From: Paulinella micropora
Lineage: Eukaryota; Cercozoa; Imbricatea; Euglyphida
NCBI GenBank assembly: GCA_009731375.1
Contig: BJOX01000167.1
Location: 811,181 to 875,180, forward strand
Direction of reading: 5' to 3'
DNA: 64,000 nucleotides
Below the pieces are notes generated by a model, which ran no database searches, was not told the DNA's origin, and saw only the letters and a program-made list of their open reading frames with translations. Positions 50,101 through 59,600 of this stretch are shown piece by piece. Position 1 is the stretch's first letter. Every line of letters begins with the position of its first letter. Made by a program: the position numbers and the translations under genes.

Positions 50101-51662
50101 TTATGTCCTAGTAATGGTGCCGTTTCTGACATTTACTTCTTGCTGAGTTACGACAAATGTGTAATGATTGGCCGCAATATTAGCAGTGGTAGCAATAAAC
50201 TCCCATCGTCGCTCGGTGTCTAGACTTAATCCGCTGATTTCATTTTGGTCCTTGCTCCACAGAAGGCGGGTATTGTCAAAGCTATCGCACCAAACCCAGT
50301 TGTATTGATAAACATTGCTATTCATCAAAGAAGAGCTTCCAACTTCGGTTTAAGATACATATAGTCTTCTAGTTTTCCAGTTTGACAATCAACATTGAAT
50401 TCTTGAAGTCGTGCTCCGTCTAGTGTGGTATAAAAAGTTTGGACCTTAGAACCGAGCAGGTTGCTATTGTCATAAGCAGTGTTCTTATTTTCGGTCGTGT
50501 TAAATACAGAATGATAAATTTTCTTAATTCGCCGTCCGTGGCCTCTGTCAAATCTAAGGATTAACATTTTGAGAAGTTGAAGCTACTCCGACAGTATTTT
50601 TATACAAATAAGAATAATCAATGTTGAAGCTCATACCTTCGGGGCTCATAATCTTCTGTTGAATTGATTGAACAACATCTGGGTTAGTTTCAACAGCTAA
50701 TAACAGGCTGAGATTAGTAATAGTAACATTTGAATCAGCTACCGCAACAGTGCCACCACCAGTAGAAAGAGCATCATTGTTATAATAAAAGATTTTGGGT
50801 GTCTGTTGCCAAACAATCCGCAAAGTCAAAATTTCTGGAAACATAATAGTTTTATCCAGAGCGAAAATGGTATTGTAAAGCATTCCAAGATTAATCTTAA
50901 CATTAACACTCGGGCTGGCATTGTTAATAGTTCCAGCTGAAAAATACTTAGCCTCATTAAAAGCAACATTAACGAANNNNNNNNNNGGCCTCATTAAAAG
51001 CAATTAACAAACTTAGTTGTGCCAGTCTCATTCGCAATAAGGGTATCATCGTGTCGGCGAGCATTTGTGGAGGGTTGTGCCATCCAAGCCTTTAATGCGG
51101 CCTGAACCTGAGCCTTAGCAACATCAATGCCAGTATCAATTTGTCCCGCTGCATTTCCTGCTACTGCTGAACCAGCCAATGTTGTTTGTAATGCGGCCAA
51201 CCTTGTAGCATCGCTAGCGGGTTGAAATGTAGTTGTAGCATTACACTTTTGAAGCATACAACCAGCTCCACTTCCATTGTCGTGGTTTTCCAAAGCGAGT
51301 AAATCATCAATGGAGGTTTCGGGTTTCCAAATCATCTTAGTGATATTTCCGACTTCGTTAATATCACACAGATAAACACCACCCCTAGTAATCAATTGAA
51401 TCTGTCTAATTGGTGCCAGACAGTCCATAAAGCATTTATTGTAGTTCGCCGCCTTCGCATCTGGAGCATAATTAAAACTCAAAACAGAGCGAGCCAAGTT
51501 AAACGGACGGCTGATAAGGTCAAAGTTGCTTTCCTGTCCTCCTGCGGTAGACACAGTGACATTAATAGAACCCTCACGAGGTGTAAGCTTATTCAAACGA
51601 TAAGAAGCACTGATGTAGTCAGTCCTGCTGAAATCTAGTTCGCCTCCGTGTTGTGTAGGCAT
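50101..51662 (-). CDS. MCP: Major capsid protein, interrupted by frame breaks and a 10-N gap
   Basis: About 520 codons in four segments: 51662 to the gap, the gap to about 50565, to about 50330, and to 50101. Features: MPTQHGGELDFSRTDYISAS at the start; SRPFNLARSVLSFNY; RIVWQQTPKIFYYN; VYQYNWVWCDSFDNT near the end. Length, Gln/Asn/aromatic-rich beta character and position between the penton and surface genes fit the double jelly-roll capsid proteins of PLVs and virophages. The identification rests on context and general resemblance rather than a short signature. The internal gap is probably false: both edges carry the same stretch (GCCTCATTAAAAGCAA), with a 2-base difference. Confidence 0.75.
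50977..50986. other. 10-N join inside the capsid gene, apparently a false gap
   Basis: GCCTCATTAAAAGCAACATT lies on the left and GGCCTCATTAAAAGCAATTA on the right, so two contig ends overlap by about 20 bases. Removing the overlap would leave a nearly continuous frame. The right-hand copy lacks two bases, which creates a stop in the translation. Confidence 0.85.
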
Positions 51663-51718
51663 TTGTTTTTCAGTTTTTGGTTGTCCTATATATTTTAATA
51701 TGAGAAAAAAAAAAATAA

Positions 51719-52537
51719 TTAATTACCTTGATTTGAGTAGATTAAAAAATGTGTAAATAAATTAAAATAATTCGTCTCGCGGTAAATCAACAATGTCATT
51801 ACGATACCCAAACCGTTTAGGTTAATGGGTTGGTCGTTTTCGTCAGTTAAGTAAAACCGATACACATTGCTTGAACTAGTAGATAGTCGTTTTCCGTATT
51901 CACTACCCGAGCCATCGTAGATAACAGAGCCGAACGGGATTTCATTCGCCGTGTATATTTCTTGGAGCACGTGATTATCGCCTTCGCCGACGAGGTCGCT
52001 TTGAAGATATAAAGTCTTTTCGCCAGTCAATATTATGACATTTGGTGACCTCAGTGTATTATTAGCAAAGAAATATGTAGAGGACCGCTCAAACCCCATA
52101 ATTTCGTGGATGCGAGTTTCGTCATCAAACACAAACCGCGGTTGAATGTTAATGGGATTGTTCGCCACGGTAAATAATAGTTTGCCATCCTCTGGTTCAG
52201 TGTTGGTGTTGTTGCTTGTTATTGTGTATGTGTAGTCGTTCGGGCTTTCTGCGGTTAGCACCTCGGCCAGCTTATTTTTTAAGTTGTTCATCGTGTAGTT
52301 GCCTTCGGGTATCGTAATTAGTGCCTCGTTACCATTCTCACTCAGAATAAAAGTATTGTAAGGACTGGCGACGGAATAATACGACTTCGGCACATAGATA
52401 TGTAAAATTTTACAATGGGTTGGATTGTCTAGCGATTTCATATTGACTTCACAACTAAAATCTGAATCTGTGCCATTTATCCGATTTTTGCTGTTAATAT
52501 AGTAAATACCACTCGCACGACCACCTTTATACTCCAT
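51719..52537 (-). CDS. Minor capsid (penton-like) protein, 272 aa
   Basis: Begins MEYKGGRASGIYYINSKNRI, then FSCEVNM, HIYVPKSYYSVASPYNTF and ITIPEGNYTMNNLKNKLAEV. The order 'NS.NRI.GTDS.F', 'PKSYY.....NTF' and 'I..GNYT...L...L' is characteristic of the penton/minor capsid proteins of PLVs, virophages and related algal viruses. The ATG at 52537 is preferred; a TTG seven codons earlier lies inside a T-run. The C-terminus (VMTLLIYRE) also fits. It would form the pentameric vertices of the capsid. TAA stop. Confidence 0.75.
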   Translation of the reverse strand: MEYKGGRASGIYYINSKNRINGTDSDFSCEVNMKSLDNPTHCKILHIYVPKSYYSVASPYNTFILSENGNEALITIPEGNYTMNNLKNKLAEVLTAESPNDYTYTITSNNTNTEPEDGKLLFTVANNPINIQPRFVFDDETRIHEIMGFERSSTYFFANNTLRSPNVIILTGEKTLYLQSDLVGEGDNHVLQEIYTANEIPFGSVIYDGSGSEYGKRLSTSSSNVYRFYLTDENDQPINLNGLGIVMTLLIYRETNYFNLFTHFLIYSNQGN

Positions 52538-52539
52538 TT

Positions 52540-52606
52540 GTAAGAGCTTTTTTTTCAAAAAACCTCCTACGACCTCAAAAAATTATACTGTATATATATT
52601 AGAAAA
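52540..52606 (-). promoter_or_regulatory. Promoter region of the penton gene
   Basis: Contains TTTTCTAATATATATACAG (near 52590-52606) and the element GGTTTTTTGAAAAAAAAGCT that is shared with 50058-50080. Confidence 0.45.
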
Positions 52607-52639
52607 TATATGTTTTGTTTTAATTACTTACCACAACGG

Positions 52640-52668
52640 AGGGGGTGCGGGGGACGAAGGCCCCTGCT
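52640..52668 (-). terminator. GC-rich hairpin just after the protease stop codon
   Basis: Minus strand CAGGGGCCTTCGTCCCCCGC directly after the TAG can fold into a GGGG/CCCC stem with a TTCG-containing loop. In AT-rich surroundings this stands out and could mark a transcript 3' end. A similar hairpin (GGGCTTTCGCCC) is at 63568. Confidence 0.35.
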
Positions 52669-53491
52669 AAATAAAAGTGTCAAAGCCGTAGCCGTTCTGG
52701 GTTTTCAACTCCTCCGCTTCTTTTTCTTTTAAGTCTGTGAAACCGCTGGCGAATTTGAACCTATTACCTTTCGCCCGCTCTAACAAAAATCTAATACTAT
52801 GCCACCCGCAAGTATTTGTTGTGTCGCTTTGGTTTTTGACTTGATTAACCTTCATAAGCAGGTATGTGTTCGGCTTACTCTTTTCAATAAGCTGTTTCAT
52901 TTGGTGTAGAAATAGCTCGGTCGGCTTATACAGTGCGAGAGGGTCGTAGATTTCAATAGAGTCGTCTTTAATGGTGTCAACCCAAACAGCAATCCAATGT
53001 GAGCCTGGTTGGCTAGACTTATCCAAGTTCATAATAAATCCATACTTCTTTCTTTGTTCTGGTTTCAGCTTGTGTATTTCGTCGCTCGCCACAGTCCCCA
53101 AATACCATTCGTGCTTTTTCATAATGTTGTCTATTTCATCCGTCATTAGCCCTCTACCTTCCCCAGCTAAGTTCGCTGGTAGTTTTTGTTGCTCTTCTGC
53201 TGGTGGTTGCTCTTCTGCTGGTGGTTGCTCTTCTGTGGGCGGTGGTTGTTGTTGCTCTGGTGCTAGTGGCTGTTGCTCTACTGTTGGTGGTGTTGGTTGT
53301 GGCGGTGGTTCGGGGGTTAATTGTTGTATTTGGTCATTTGAAAGTGCTTTATATGTGTTGGGGTCGGCATACATTTTGTTTATTAGGGTATTTACTAATT
53401 CTTTTTTCTTTGAGTTGGTCTTCCATTCACTTCGTTTCAAATGCTTTTTTATCATCATCTTAGTTAATATTTTTTTAATGATGTCTTCCAA
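52667..53491 (-). CDS. Adenain-like cysteine protease, about 274 aa
   Basis: Catalytic residues are visible in order: His in GSHWIAVWVD, Asp in SIEIYDPLA, Gln in VNQVKNQSD and Cys in NTCGWHSIRF, the His-Asp-Gln-Cys layout of the C5/C48 (adenain/Ulp1) family, which matures capsid proteins in Polintons, PLVs and virophages. Preceding it are GLMTDEIDNIMKK and a Pro/Gln/Glu-rich linker with EEQPPAEEQPPAEEQ repeats. The start is unclear: this frame begins with TTG, its first ATG is eleven codons later, and the same frame is open back to the TAG that ends the coiled-coil gene. Stop is TAG. Confidence 0.88.
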   Translation of the reverse strand: MEDIIKKILTKMMIKKHLKRSEWKTNSKKKELVNTLINKMYADPNTYKALSNDQIQQLTPEPPPQPTPPTVEQQPLAPEQQQPPPTEEQPPAEEQPPAEEQQKLPANLAGEGRGLMTDEIDNIMKKHEWYLGTVASDEIHKLKPEQRKKYGFIMNLDKSSQPGSHWIAVWVDTIKDDSIEIYDPLALYKPTELFLHQMKQLIEKSKPNTYLLMKVNQVKNQSDTTNTCGWHSIRFLLERAKGNRFKFASGFTDLKEKEAEELKTQNGYGFDTFI

Positions 53492-53542
53492 TTTTTTAGC
53501 ACCAGTTCCACCCTGTGCGGTTAGACCTATTAAAGCATTTCC

Positions 53543-54478
53543 CTATTCTTCAAGTTTCATATTAGGGGTTATGATAAGTTCGCCCTGCCTAACAGATATG
53601 ATTTCTTGAATATAACCTTTGGCCGTTCTGCCTTCAGCATCTTTGCTTCCGTGTTTGCTCCCCGTTTTCCACCCTAGTTTTTTTGCTAAACTATTGACAC
53701 TAATCTGTCTTTTCTTGCCACCACTAGCAAATAAAGTTTGAGCTCTTTCTAGATTTGCTATAAATGCTTTTCTGTCTGATTCCTCCGCTTTCTGTTCTGC
53801 TTTCATTGCTTGCTGTCTTAAATCGTCTTGTCGTTGTTTCGCTTCATCATTCCTTCTTTGAATTTCCTCAGCAAATGCTATGGCTTCTTCTTCGGACAAA
53901 ACATACTGTCTTCCTTTTCTTTCCCTTTGTTTTCTTTCACTTCTTTTTAATTCACCTTTTACTTCATTCAATGCTCTTGCTCTTTCAACCAAAGCATCGT
54001 TAATCGCATTTTGTCTTTTTATTTCTCCGTCAATAGTAGCCATTCTTTGAGCTTGAGCTGTTTCAGTCTGTATGAGTGCGAGTTCATTTCTTTTCGTTTC
54101 TGCTTCTCGCTCTTCTATTTTCTTTTGTTGTTCTTTTGCTTCTTTGTCTTTCTTTTCTAGTTCGTGTATTTGCTCATACTTTTCCAGTTTGAGTTTATCT
54201 AGCTGATTATTTACCTGATTGCGGTTCTCGTGTTCAAGACGGTTGAATTCGGACTTAGCTATTGTAGGGACTCCGCCCCTACGACCCCGACGGTTGGGTT
54301 TGTTCATATATTTCAGAAACAGTTTAACGATTTGAAGTGTTGAAAGGTCATTCGTTTTCTCGCCAAAGTTGAGATATGCTCGTTTACCTTTCACTTTAAT
54401 GTACGGCTTGCCATCTTTGGTTCTGCATATCCTCGGCGGTCGTTGTATTCGCACACCTCCTCTTCTTAATTTTTTCAT
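53543..54478 (-). CDS. Coiled-coil protein, 311 aa
   Basis: ATG start. Residues 1-75 are basic (KKLRRGGVRIQRPPRIC, RRGRRGGVPT), residues 80-235 are a long Lys/Glu/Gln/Arg coiled coil, and the C-terminus (LAKKLGWKTGSKHGSKDAEG) looks globular. No enzyme family recognised; a scaffold or minor virion protein is possible. It lies directly upstream of the protease in the same frame, separated only by one TAG and about 50 nt. The T-tract motif at 54486 ends at its start codon. Confidence 0.6.
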   Translation of the reverse strand: MKKLRRGGVRIQRPPRICRTKDGKPYIKVKGKRAYLNFGEKTNDLSTLQIVKLFLKYMNKPNRRGRRGGVPTIAKSEFNRLEHENRNQVNNQLDKLKLEKYEQIHELEKKDKEAKEQQKKIEEREAETKRNELALIQTETAQAQRMATIDGEIKRQNAINDALVERARALNEVKGELKRSERKQRERKGRQYVLSEEEAIAFAEEIQRRNDEAKQRQDDLRQQAMKAEQKAEESDRKAFIANLERAQTLFASGGKKRQISVNSLAKKLGWKTGSKHGSKDAEGRTAKGYIQEIISVRQGELIITPNMKLEE

Positions 54479-54480
54479 AT

Positions 54481-54500
54481 GTATATTGTTAGAAAAAAAT
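54481..54500 (-). promoter_or_regulatory. Putative late promoter motif upstream of 54478
   Basis: Minus strand TTTTTTTCTAACAATATAC immediately before the ATG. The fibre gene has TTTTTTAACAAATATACA in the same position (60804-60821), the best match among the structural genes. Confidence 0.5.
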
Positions 54501-54533
54501 TAATATAAGATTTTACATTTGTAGAGACTTCGC

Positions 54534-54844
54534 CTACCGAAACTTAACGGCTCCTCCTCGTTGCTTGCCGTATCCTTGCTTCATCGCGGCCTTCGCTACA
54601 CGGTCCGCATAAGGCACTCCGACATCGCTCAGAAAAGTAGCACCCCTTGAAATCAATTGGTTCTTCTTGATAAACCTATTAGCATCCAATATGGCTTGTC
54701 CGACTCGTTTCCAATTAACTTTCCCACCTGTTTGTTTCTTTTTTGATTTTTTTTCCCTCCTGCTTGTGGCATACTGACTGGGCTTGGATTGTAGCTGATA
54801 TTGTATCCCGATGGTTGTGAAATAATCACTGGTGATGTTGGCAT
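54534..54844 (-). CDS. Small basic protein, about 103 aa, one frame break
   Basis: Starts MPTSPVIISQPSGYNISYNP and has QAGGKK; after a shift in the run of eight Ts near 54747-54754 the frame continues with a basic part ending in MKQGYGKQRGGAVKF and a TAG at 54534. The Gly-Gly-Lys spacing and basic C-terminus resemble small DNA-condensing or core proteins of PLVs and adenovirus-like viruses. Function is inferred from composition only. Confidence 0.55.
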
Positions 54845-54881
54845 CTATATATAGTTCTAAAAAAAATAAATAGTAAAAAAA

Positions 54882-55709
54882 TTACTTTAAACGAATATTG
54901 AAGTTCTTTCGTAATTCATCGGACACCGCATCTACATACGAAAAGTTAAACCTCTCTTTGGTCGCCTCGTGATATCTGTTTAGGAAGTAATCAAACTCAT
55001 ATCCAAGGTCTAAATGTTTATATACAAGTTCGATTTTATCCTGAGACTGACCTGGAAAAATGAGTAGGTAGTCCAGCTGTTTAATCGCCTCTGGTCGTAA
55101 GTCGTTTAGATACTGTGAGCTCATATTAATAACCTTTGACTTGTAGTGTCTATTTTTTTTCAATAGGTCGCTAACGGACTTATCTCTCAACCCACTACCC
55201 AAATCATCTAACACGAACACAACTTCTGGTGTAATGTATTTGCTCGGTCTTTCCACTTTTTCGCCTCCCTCCTGCTTCTTCTTTTCCTCTTTACCAAAAT
55301 AAAGAAACTTTGGCTTCGGTTCTTCTTTCTCGTCCTGAACAATCTCGCCTTCTTCTTGCTCCTCGTCTGGCTTGTTTAGCTTGTCTAACTCGTAATCTAT
55401 CACACTGTATCCATCCGTTTTCAAATATGTGTATATAGCCATTGGATTACCCTTCTTCTTGAAATGCTTCACCATTTCTTTGTAGATGTGGTCTTTGTGT
55501 ATTGTGCTGGCTATAATAACAATACGGGTCTTTTTGTCAGTAGTTCGTTTCAGGATTTCAAACAGTGCGGTCGTCTTGCCACTCTTCTTGCGAGCGAGAA
55601 GAAAAATCTTGGCATACGGTTCATCAAATAACTTATATCCTTTTGCCAACTTGTCGCCATCTCCGTTTTGCTTGACTGGTCTAACTCGTATATCGTTAAT
55701 TTTTTTCAT
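54882..55709 (-). CDS. A32-like genome-packaging ATPase, about 275 aa
   Basis: Walker A is ARKKSGKTTALFEI (first Gly of G-x4-GKT replaced by Ala), Walker B is VVFVLDDLG, followed by NMSSQYLNDLRPEAIKQLDY and LLIFPGQS, the sensor region of the FtsK/HerA-related A32 packaging ATPases of PLVs, virophages and large DNA viruses. Residues 110-155 form an acidic insertion (EEQEEGEIVQDEKEEPKPK). The ATG at 55709 is used; a GTG lies one codon upstream. It would drive genome entry into the capsid. Stop is TAA. Confidence 0.9.
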   Translation of the reverse strand: MKKINDIRVRPVKQNGDGDKLAKGYKLFDEPYAKIFLLARKKSGKTTALFEILKRTTDKKTRIVIIASTIHKDHIYKEMVKHFKKKGNPMAIYTYLKTDGYSVIDYELDKLNKPDEEQEEGEIVQDEKEEPKPKFLYFGKEEKKKQEGGEKVERPSKYITPEVVFVLDDLGSGLRDKSVSDLLKKNRHYKSKVINMSSQYLNDLRPEAIKQLDYLLIFPGQSQDKIELVYKHLDLGYEFDYFLNRYHEATKERFNFSYVDAVSDELRKNFNIRLK

Positions 55710-55724
55710 CACTATATATTTATA

Positions 55725-56087
55725 TTAAGCCAAAAATTCTAAGCATATAACAATTCTTCCAGCTAGTTGGTCAGTTTCAATACTGCCATTGTCTGTTTTA
55801 AGCACTTTAAAGGTGTATTGCCCGTCGGTCCAATTAATAATCCCCAAGTTGTAGCTAAGATTGGAAATGTTTGCGGTGTTGCTATCGGCGAATGTTCCAA
55901 TAATACCGATGCGGTCCATATAAAGGATTTTTGTTTTCGTCTCCGTCACATTATTCATATAATGGATAAACTTAACATTCATTCTGGTTGGTGTAAAGTT
56001 CATTTGAATGTTTTTGTCAAATGTCTTGCTACCACCAGCAAAATCATTACTTAGAAAAATAATCTTTTGGTATTTATAGTCTGCCAT
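55725..56087 (-). CDS. Small beta-rich hypothetical viral protein, 120 aa
   Basis: ATG start, TAA stop. Hydrophobic and Asn/Thr-rich (MADYKYQKIIFLSNDF, then NLSYNLGIINWTDGQYTF), probably all beta. No family recognised. It lies upstream of the ATPase by 15 bp on the same strand, so co-transcription is likely; a minor capsid or vertex role is possible. Confidence 0.55.
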   Translation of the reverse strand: MADYKYQKIIFLSNDFAGGSKTFDKNIQMNFTPTRMNVKFIHYMNNVTETKTKILYMDRIGIIGTFADSNTANISNLSYNLGIINWTDGQYTFKVLKTDNGSIETDQLAGRIVICLEFLA

Positions 56088-56342
56088 TGTAATGCCCTCT
56101 ATATTACTGCTTATAAACTTTTTATTAATTAATATTTCTGCTCGGACTGCTTGTGATTTCTATTCACGGGTCAGCGATTAAAAAAATGAAAGTTGTGTGT
56201 GGTGTATTCAAAAAGGAATAGAAACCAATTTAAATGTGTTTTTATAAATAATGGAAATAATATGTGTCGTAGTTTTGATGAAGCTATCCCGCTAATCTGT
56301 GCTGGTGATAGCTCTTGGTATAAAACTCAACTATATGAATGC
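56088..56342. other. 255-bp intergenic stretch, nothing convincing
   Basis: AT-rich; holds a 31-codon + strand open frame (near 56261-56356) with no support and no motif match. It presumably contains the promoter of the 56087 gene. Confidence 0.4.
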
Positions 56343-56681
56343 TCATTTCTTTGAACTAGAAGGCGAAGGAAGGCAGATGCCGATGAGTAAGGTCAAAATA
56401 CCCACATAAGTGTTGGCAACCTCGCACGGTAAGTTCTTTTCAGACAACCTCACGATACAAAGGGTGATGATGGAGATAATGATACCCATTTGAAACAGAT
56501 ACTTAATAAGACGGCTGTCGGTTTTTCGCTTAGTCAAACAGCAATCCCAGCTGTCCTCATATTCGTGGTCTAAATTTTTTTCTTCCTGCTTAATTTGGAC
56601 ATCTAGCACACGATTCTTCAACTCTGGTGTGAGGTCTTCCGTCTCTATGATTGGTGGTGGTGGATGTAATCTAGGGGGCAT
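56343..56681 (-). CDS. Small membrane protein with C-terminal LPSP motif, 112 aa
   Basis: An N-terminal Pro-rich segment and acidic helix, then DCCLTKRKTDSRLIKYLFQ, one transmembrane helix (MGIIISIITLCIVRL), a short loop with Cys, and a second helix ending ILTLLIGICLPSPSSSKK. Two-helix proteins of this layout ending in PSP occur in PLVs and related algal viruses; function unknown, probably in the virion or host membrane. Its ATG overlaps the end of the fibre gene by 11 bp. Stop is TGA. Confidence 0.6.
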   Translation of the reverse strand: MPPRLHPPPPIIETEDLTPELKNRVLDVQIKQEEKNLDHEYEDSWDCCLTKRKTDSRLIKYLFQMGIIISIITLCIVRLSEKNLPCEVANTYVGILTLLIGICLPSPSSSKK

Positions 56682-59600
56682 TTGAAGGAAATAAAACTGC
56701 TCGTATTTCTGCTAATTGGTTTGCTTGGTCTTGTAATATATTAAGTAAAGTTTTATTTTCTTTTTCTAAGTTATCTACCTTTTCTGATAATTGTTGAACC
56801 GCCTTAATTAATGGTGCGATAAACTCTGAATAACCTATACCATAACCGACATCACCACTATCAATACATTTAACATCTTCTGGATTAACACTCACACCTT
56901 TCAATTCGTATTCTTTTCTTTGCTTTGGACACGGAACCATAATTGTTTCTTTTATAAAACCGCCAAAATCTAGCATATCCATTTCTGTTAGTATTTCTTC
57001 CAGTTCCTGTGCTATTAAGCCAGTCCTACATTCTTTTTGTCATCAATCATACGATAGCAGACTGGATTTAACTTATTAATAAAATCTAAGCCTAAACATT
57101 CCTTTATATCTTCTTTTTTCTCCTGTCTGAATATTGAATAGGATTAGACAATACCCATAATTGCCCATCGCTTGCTTTCAAAGACATTAAAGCAGTATTT
57201 GAAGTATTCTCCCATATGAACCCATTCGTTGAAGAACCATTCACTCTAAATCTAACAGCATAAGAAGTTAATCCTCCGCCTACTCCTCCCGCTGGTGCCG
57301 TTCCTGTTCCGCTTAATGCTTTATTTGCCCCAGACTGGCTCATATAAATACCCCACGCCGAATCTCCAATGTCCCACATAAATATTCCTCTCGCATTAGT
57401 CCCGTCTGTTTGTCCTTGAATTGCTATTTTCGCCCCATTAGTTGATGCTGATGCCGTTGTTAGTGTGCCTGTGTATGTAATCCCCGCATTCGCAGTTAGT
57501 GCCTTTGAAGCGGTAATTGCTGTGTTGTTGATTCTAAATAGTTCTGTCGCCGCACTATGATAAAATACGTGGCTATCGTCGGTATTAACATTATAAATCA
57601 ATGTATTGTTATTGATACCAAAACCAAGAAAAGCAGTTGTGGAACCTGTTCCTCCATCCCATAAGACCAGTTTATTATTTGCCAACGCACTTCTATCTAC
57701 AAATATTTTTTTGCCAGCACCTACTACTATGTTGTCGCTCGTTGTTAATGTAGTCGTTGATATCCCCGCATTCGCCGTTATTGTCCCACTCGCGGTTATT
57801 GCTTTTGTCGTTAATAAGCCTGATGTGCTATTAATGTCCATTGCGGTGTTAAATGTTATATTACTTCCTACCGATACCCCTGATGCGTATTGAAAAAGGA
57901 GATTAGTGCCTTTTGCTATCATAACATTTGAGGTGGCAGAACTTGACTTATCATTAACTGCTCCGTCCCAATAACAATCAAATTTCAACGATACATTGCT
58001 ATGTTCATTGCTAATTAATTGAAAACAAGGATAATTTGGGTCGGCCGTTGTAAATGCTTGTATGTGTGGTCCTGCTACACCAGATGTCCCGTATAATTCT
58101 AATCCACCCGTGTATGCCGCCAATCCTCTCGTTGTTCTTCCCAATATTAATGGTTTATCCTGTGCTATCGTTATTTTGTCGCTCGCCGTTAATGTTGTTG
58201 TAGTCATACCCGCAGTTGCCGTTAATGTAGTTCCCGTTATGGTTCCACCGCTTGTTATGTTGTTTGAATTCATATCCAAATCCCCATAAAACCGCATACC
58301 GCCCGCATTATTAAAACGGACAATGTCAGACGAATCACTTTTATTATCCAAAAGTTTTGAAATATAAAGTCCCGCCCCTTTTGCTACATCGTATGCTACA
58401 TTCATGAATAGGTAGCCTCTTTGGTCGGCGGTTCCACTTGAATCAGTGTTTAAAGTATATAAGAAAGACTGCCAATCACCTGATGTCTGTGAAAAGAATA
58501 TATCTCCTCCATTTTGGTTTAATATCCGAGCCCCATTATATGTAATATTTCCGCCATTAGTGATATCCACATTATTAAAATCCGCAGTGTTTGTTAGAGT
58601 TAGATATTTTATATCTGTTCTCGTTCCATTGAATGTTTTAATTCCTGTTATTGTTTGGTCTCCTGTTAGTTTTACATTTTGCCCGTCCAATGTGTCCGCA
58701 TACCCTTTTGTCGCTCCGTCCGTCGCTAATGTCGGAGTTCCAAGGTTGGCTATTTTGCTACTATTACAATCTAGCCCCGAAGCATTTACCCAACCGACAA
58801 TTACCCCATCAATAACGAAACTTTTTTTTTTCGCATTTATTTCAAAGTGATAATTTACGCCCGTGCCCATATCAAGGCATCCGATAGTTCCTATATTGGC
58901 TGTGGAGTTAAAAACGATGAATGTTCCCTTTGTCGTCGCATTCGTTGAATTTCCAGTTATTTCAAGGGCGCTGCTAAATGTCTTAATTCCTGCTATGGTT
59001 TGGTTTCCTGTTGTTTTAACTGCCGAAGTATCAAGGACGGAAACATCCACACCATCAACAAGATTCACATTTGTTATACTCTGGCTTCCCATATTTAGTC
59101 CGCCATTCGCTGTTATCGCCCCACTCGCCGTTAATGTGGTTGTTGATACTCCCGCACTTGCGGTTATTACCTTTGAAGCCTTAACCTCTGTATTGTTAAT
59201 CCTGAATAATTCGTTTGTCCCGCCATAGTAAAATATATGACTATCAGTTGAAGCATTAACATTATAAACCAAAGTTTGACTAGCGATACCAAATCCAAAA
59301 AAACGCAGTTATTGATGGTGTTCCTCCATCCCATAAGACTAATTTATTGTTGGCGAGTGCTTTTCTGTCAATAAAAACACTTTTGCCTGCTCCTACTACC
59401 ACATTGTCGCTTGTTGTTAATGTTGTTGTTGTTATCCCCGCATTTGCTTTAATTTCACTGCTAAATGTTTTGACTCCTGCTATGGTTTGGTCTCCTGTTA
59501 ATTTAACAACCGAAGTATCAAGGGTTGAAACATCAATACCATCAACATTGCCTACATTCGTAATCGCAAAACCACCCATATTTAGTGCTCCCGTCATAGT

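Noticed and set aside
56261-56356. A 31-codon + strand frame in the 255-bp spacer
   Set aside because: Too short, no family, and no promoter motif; kept only as a note.
57606-59228. Plus-strand open frames opposite the fibre gene
   Set aside because: Hydrophobic antisense shadows of the fibre repeats; no start context or domain.
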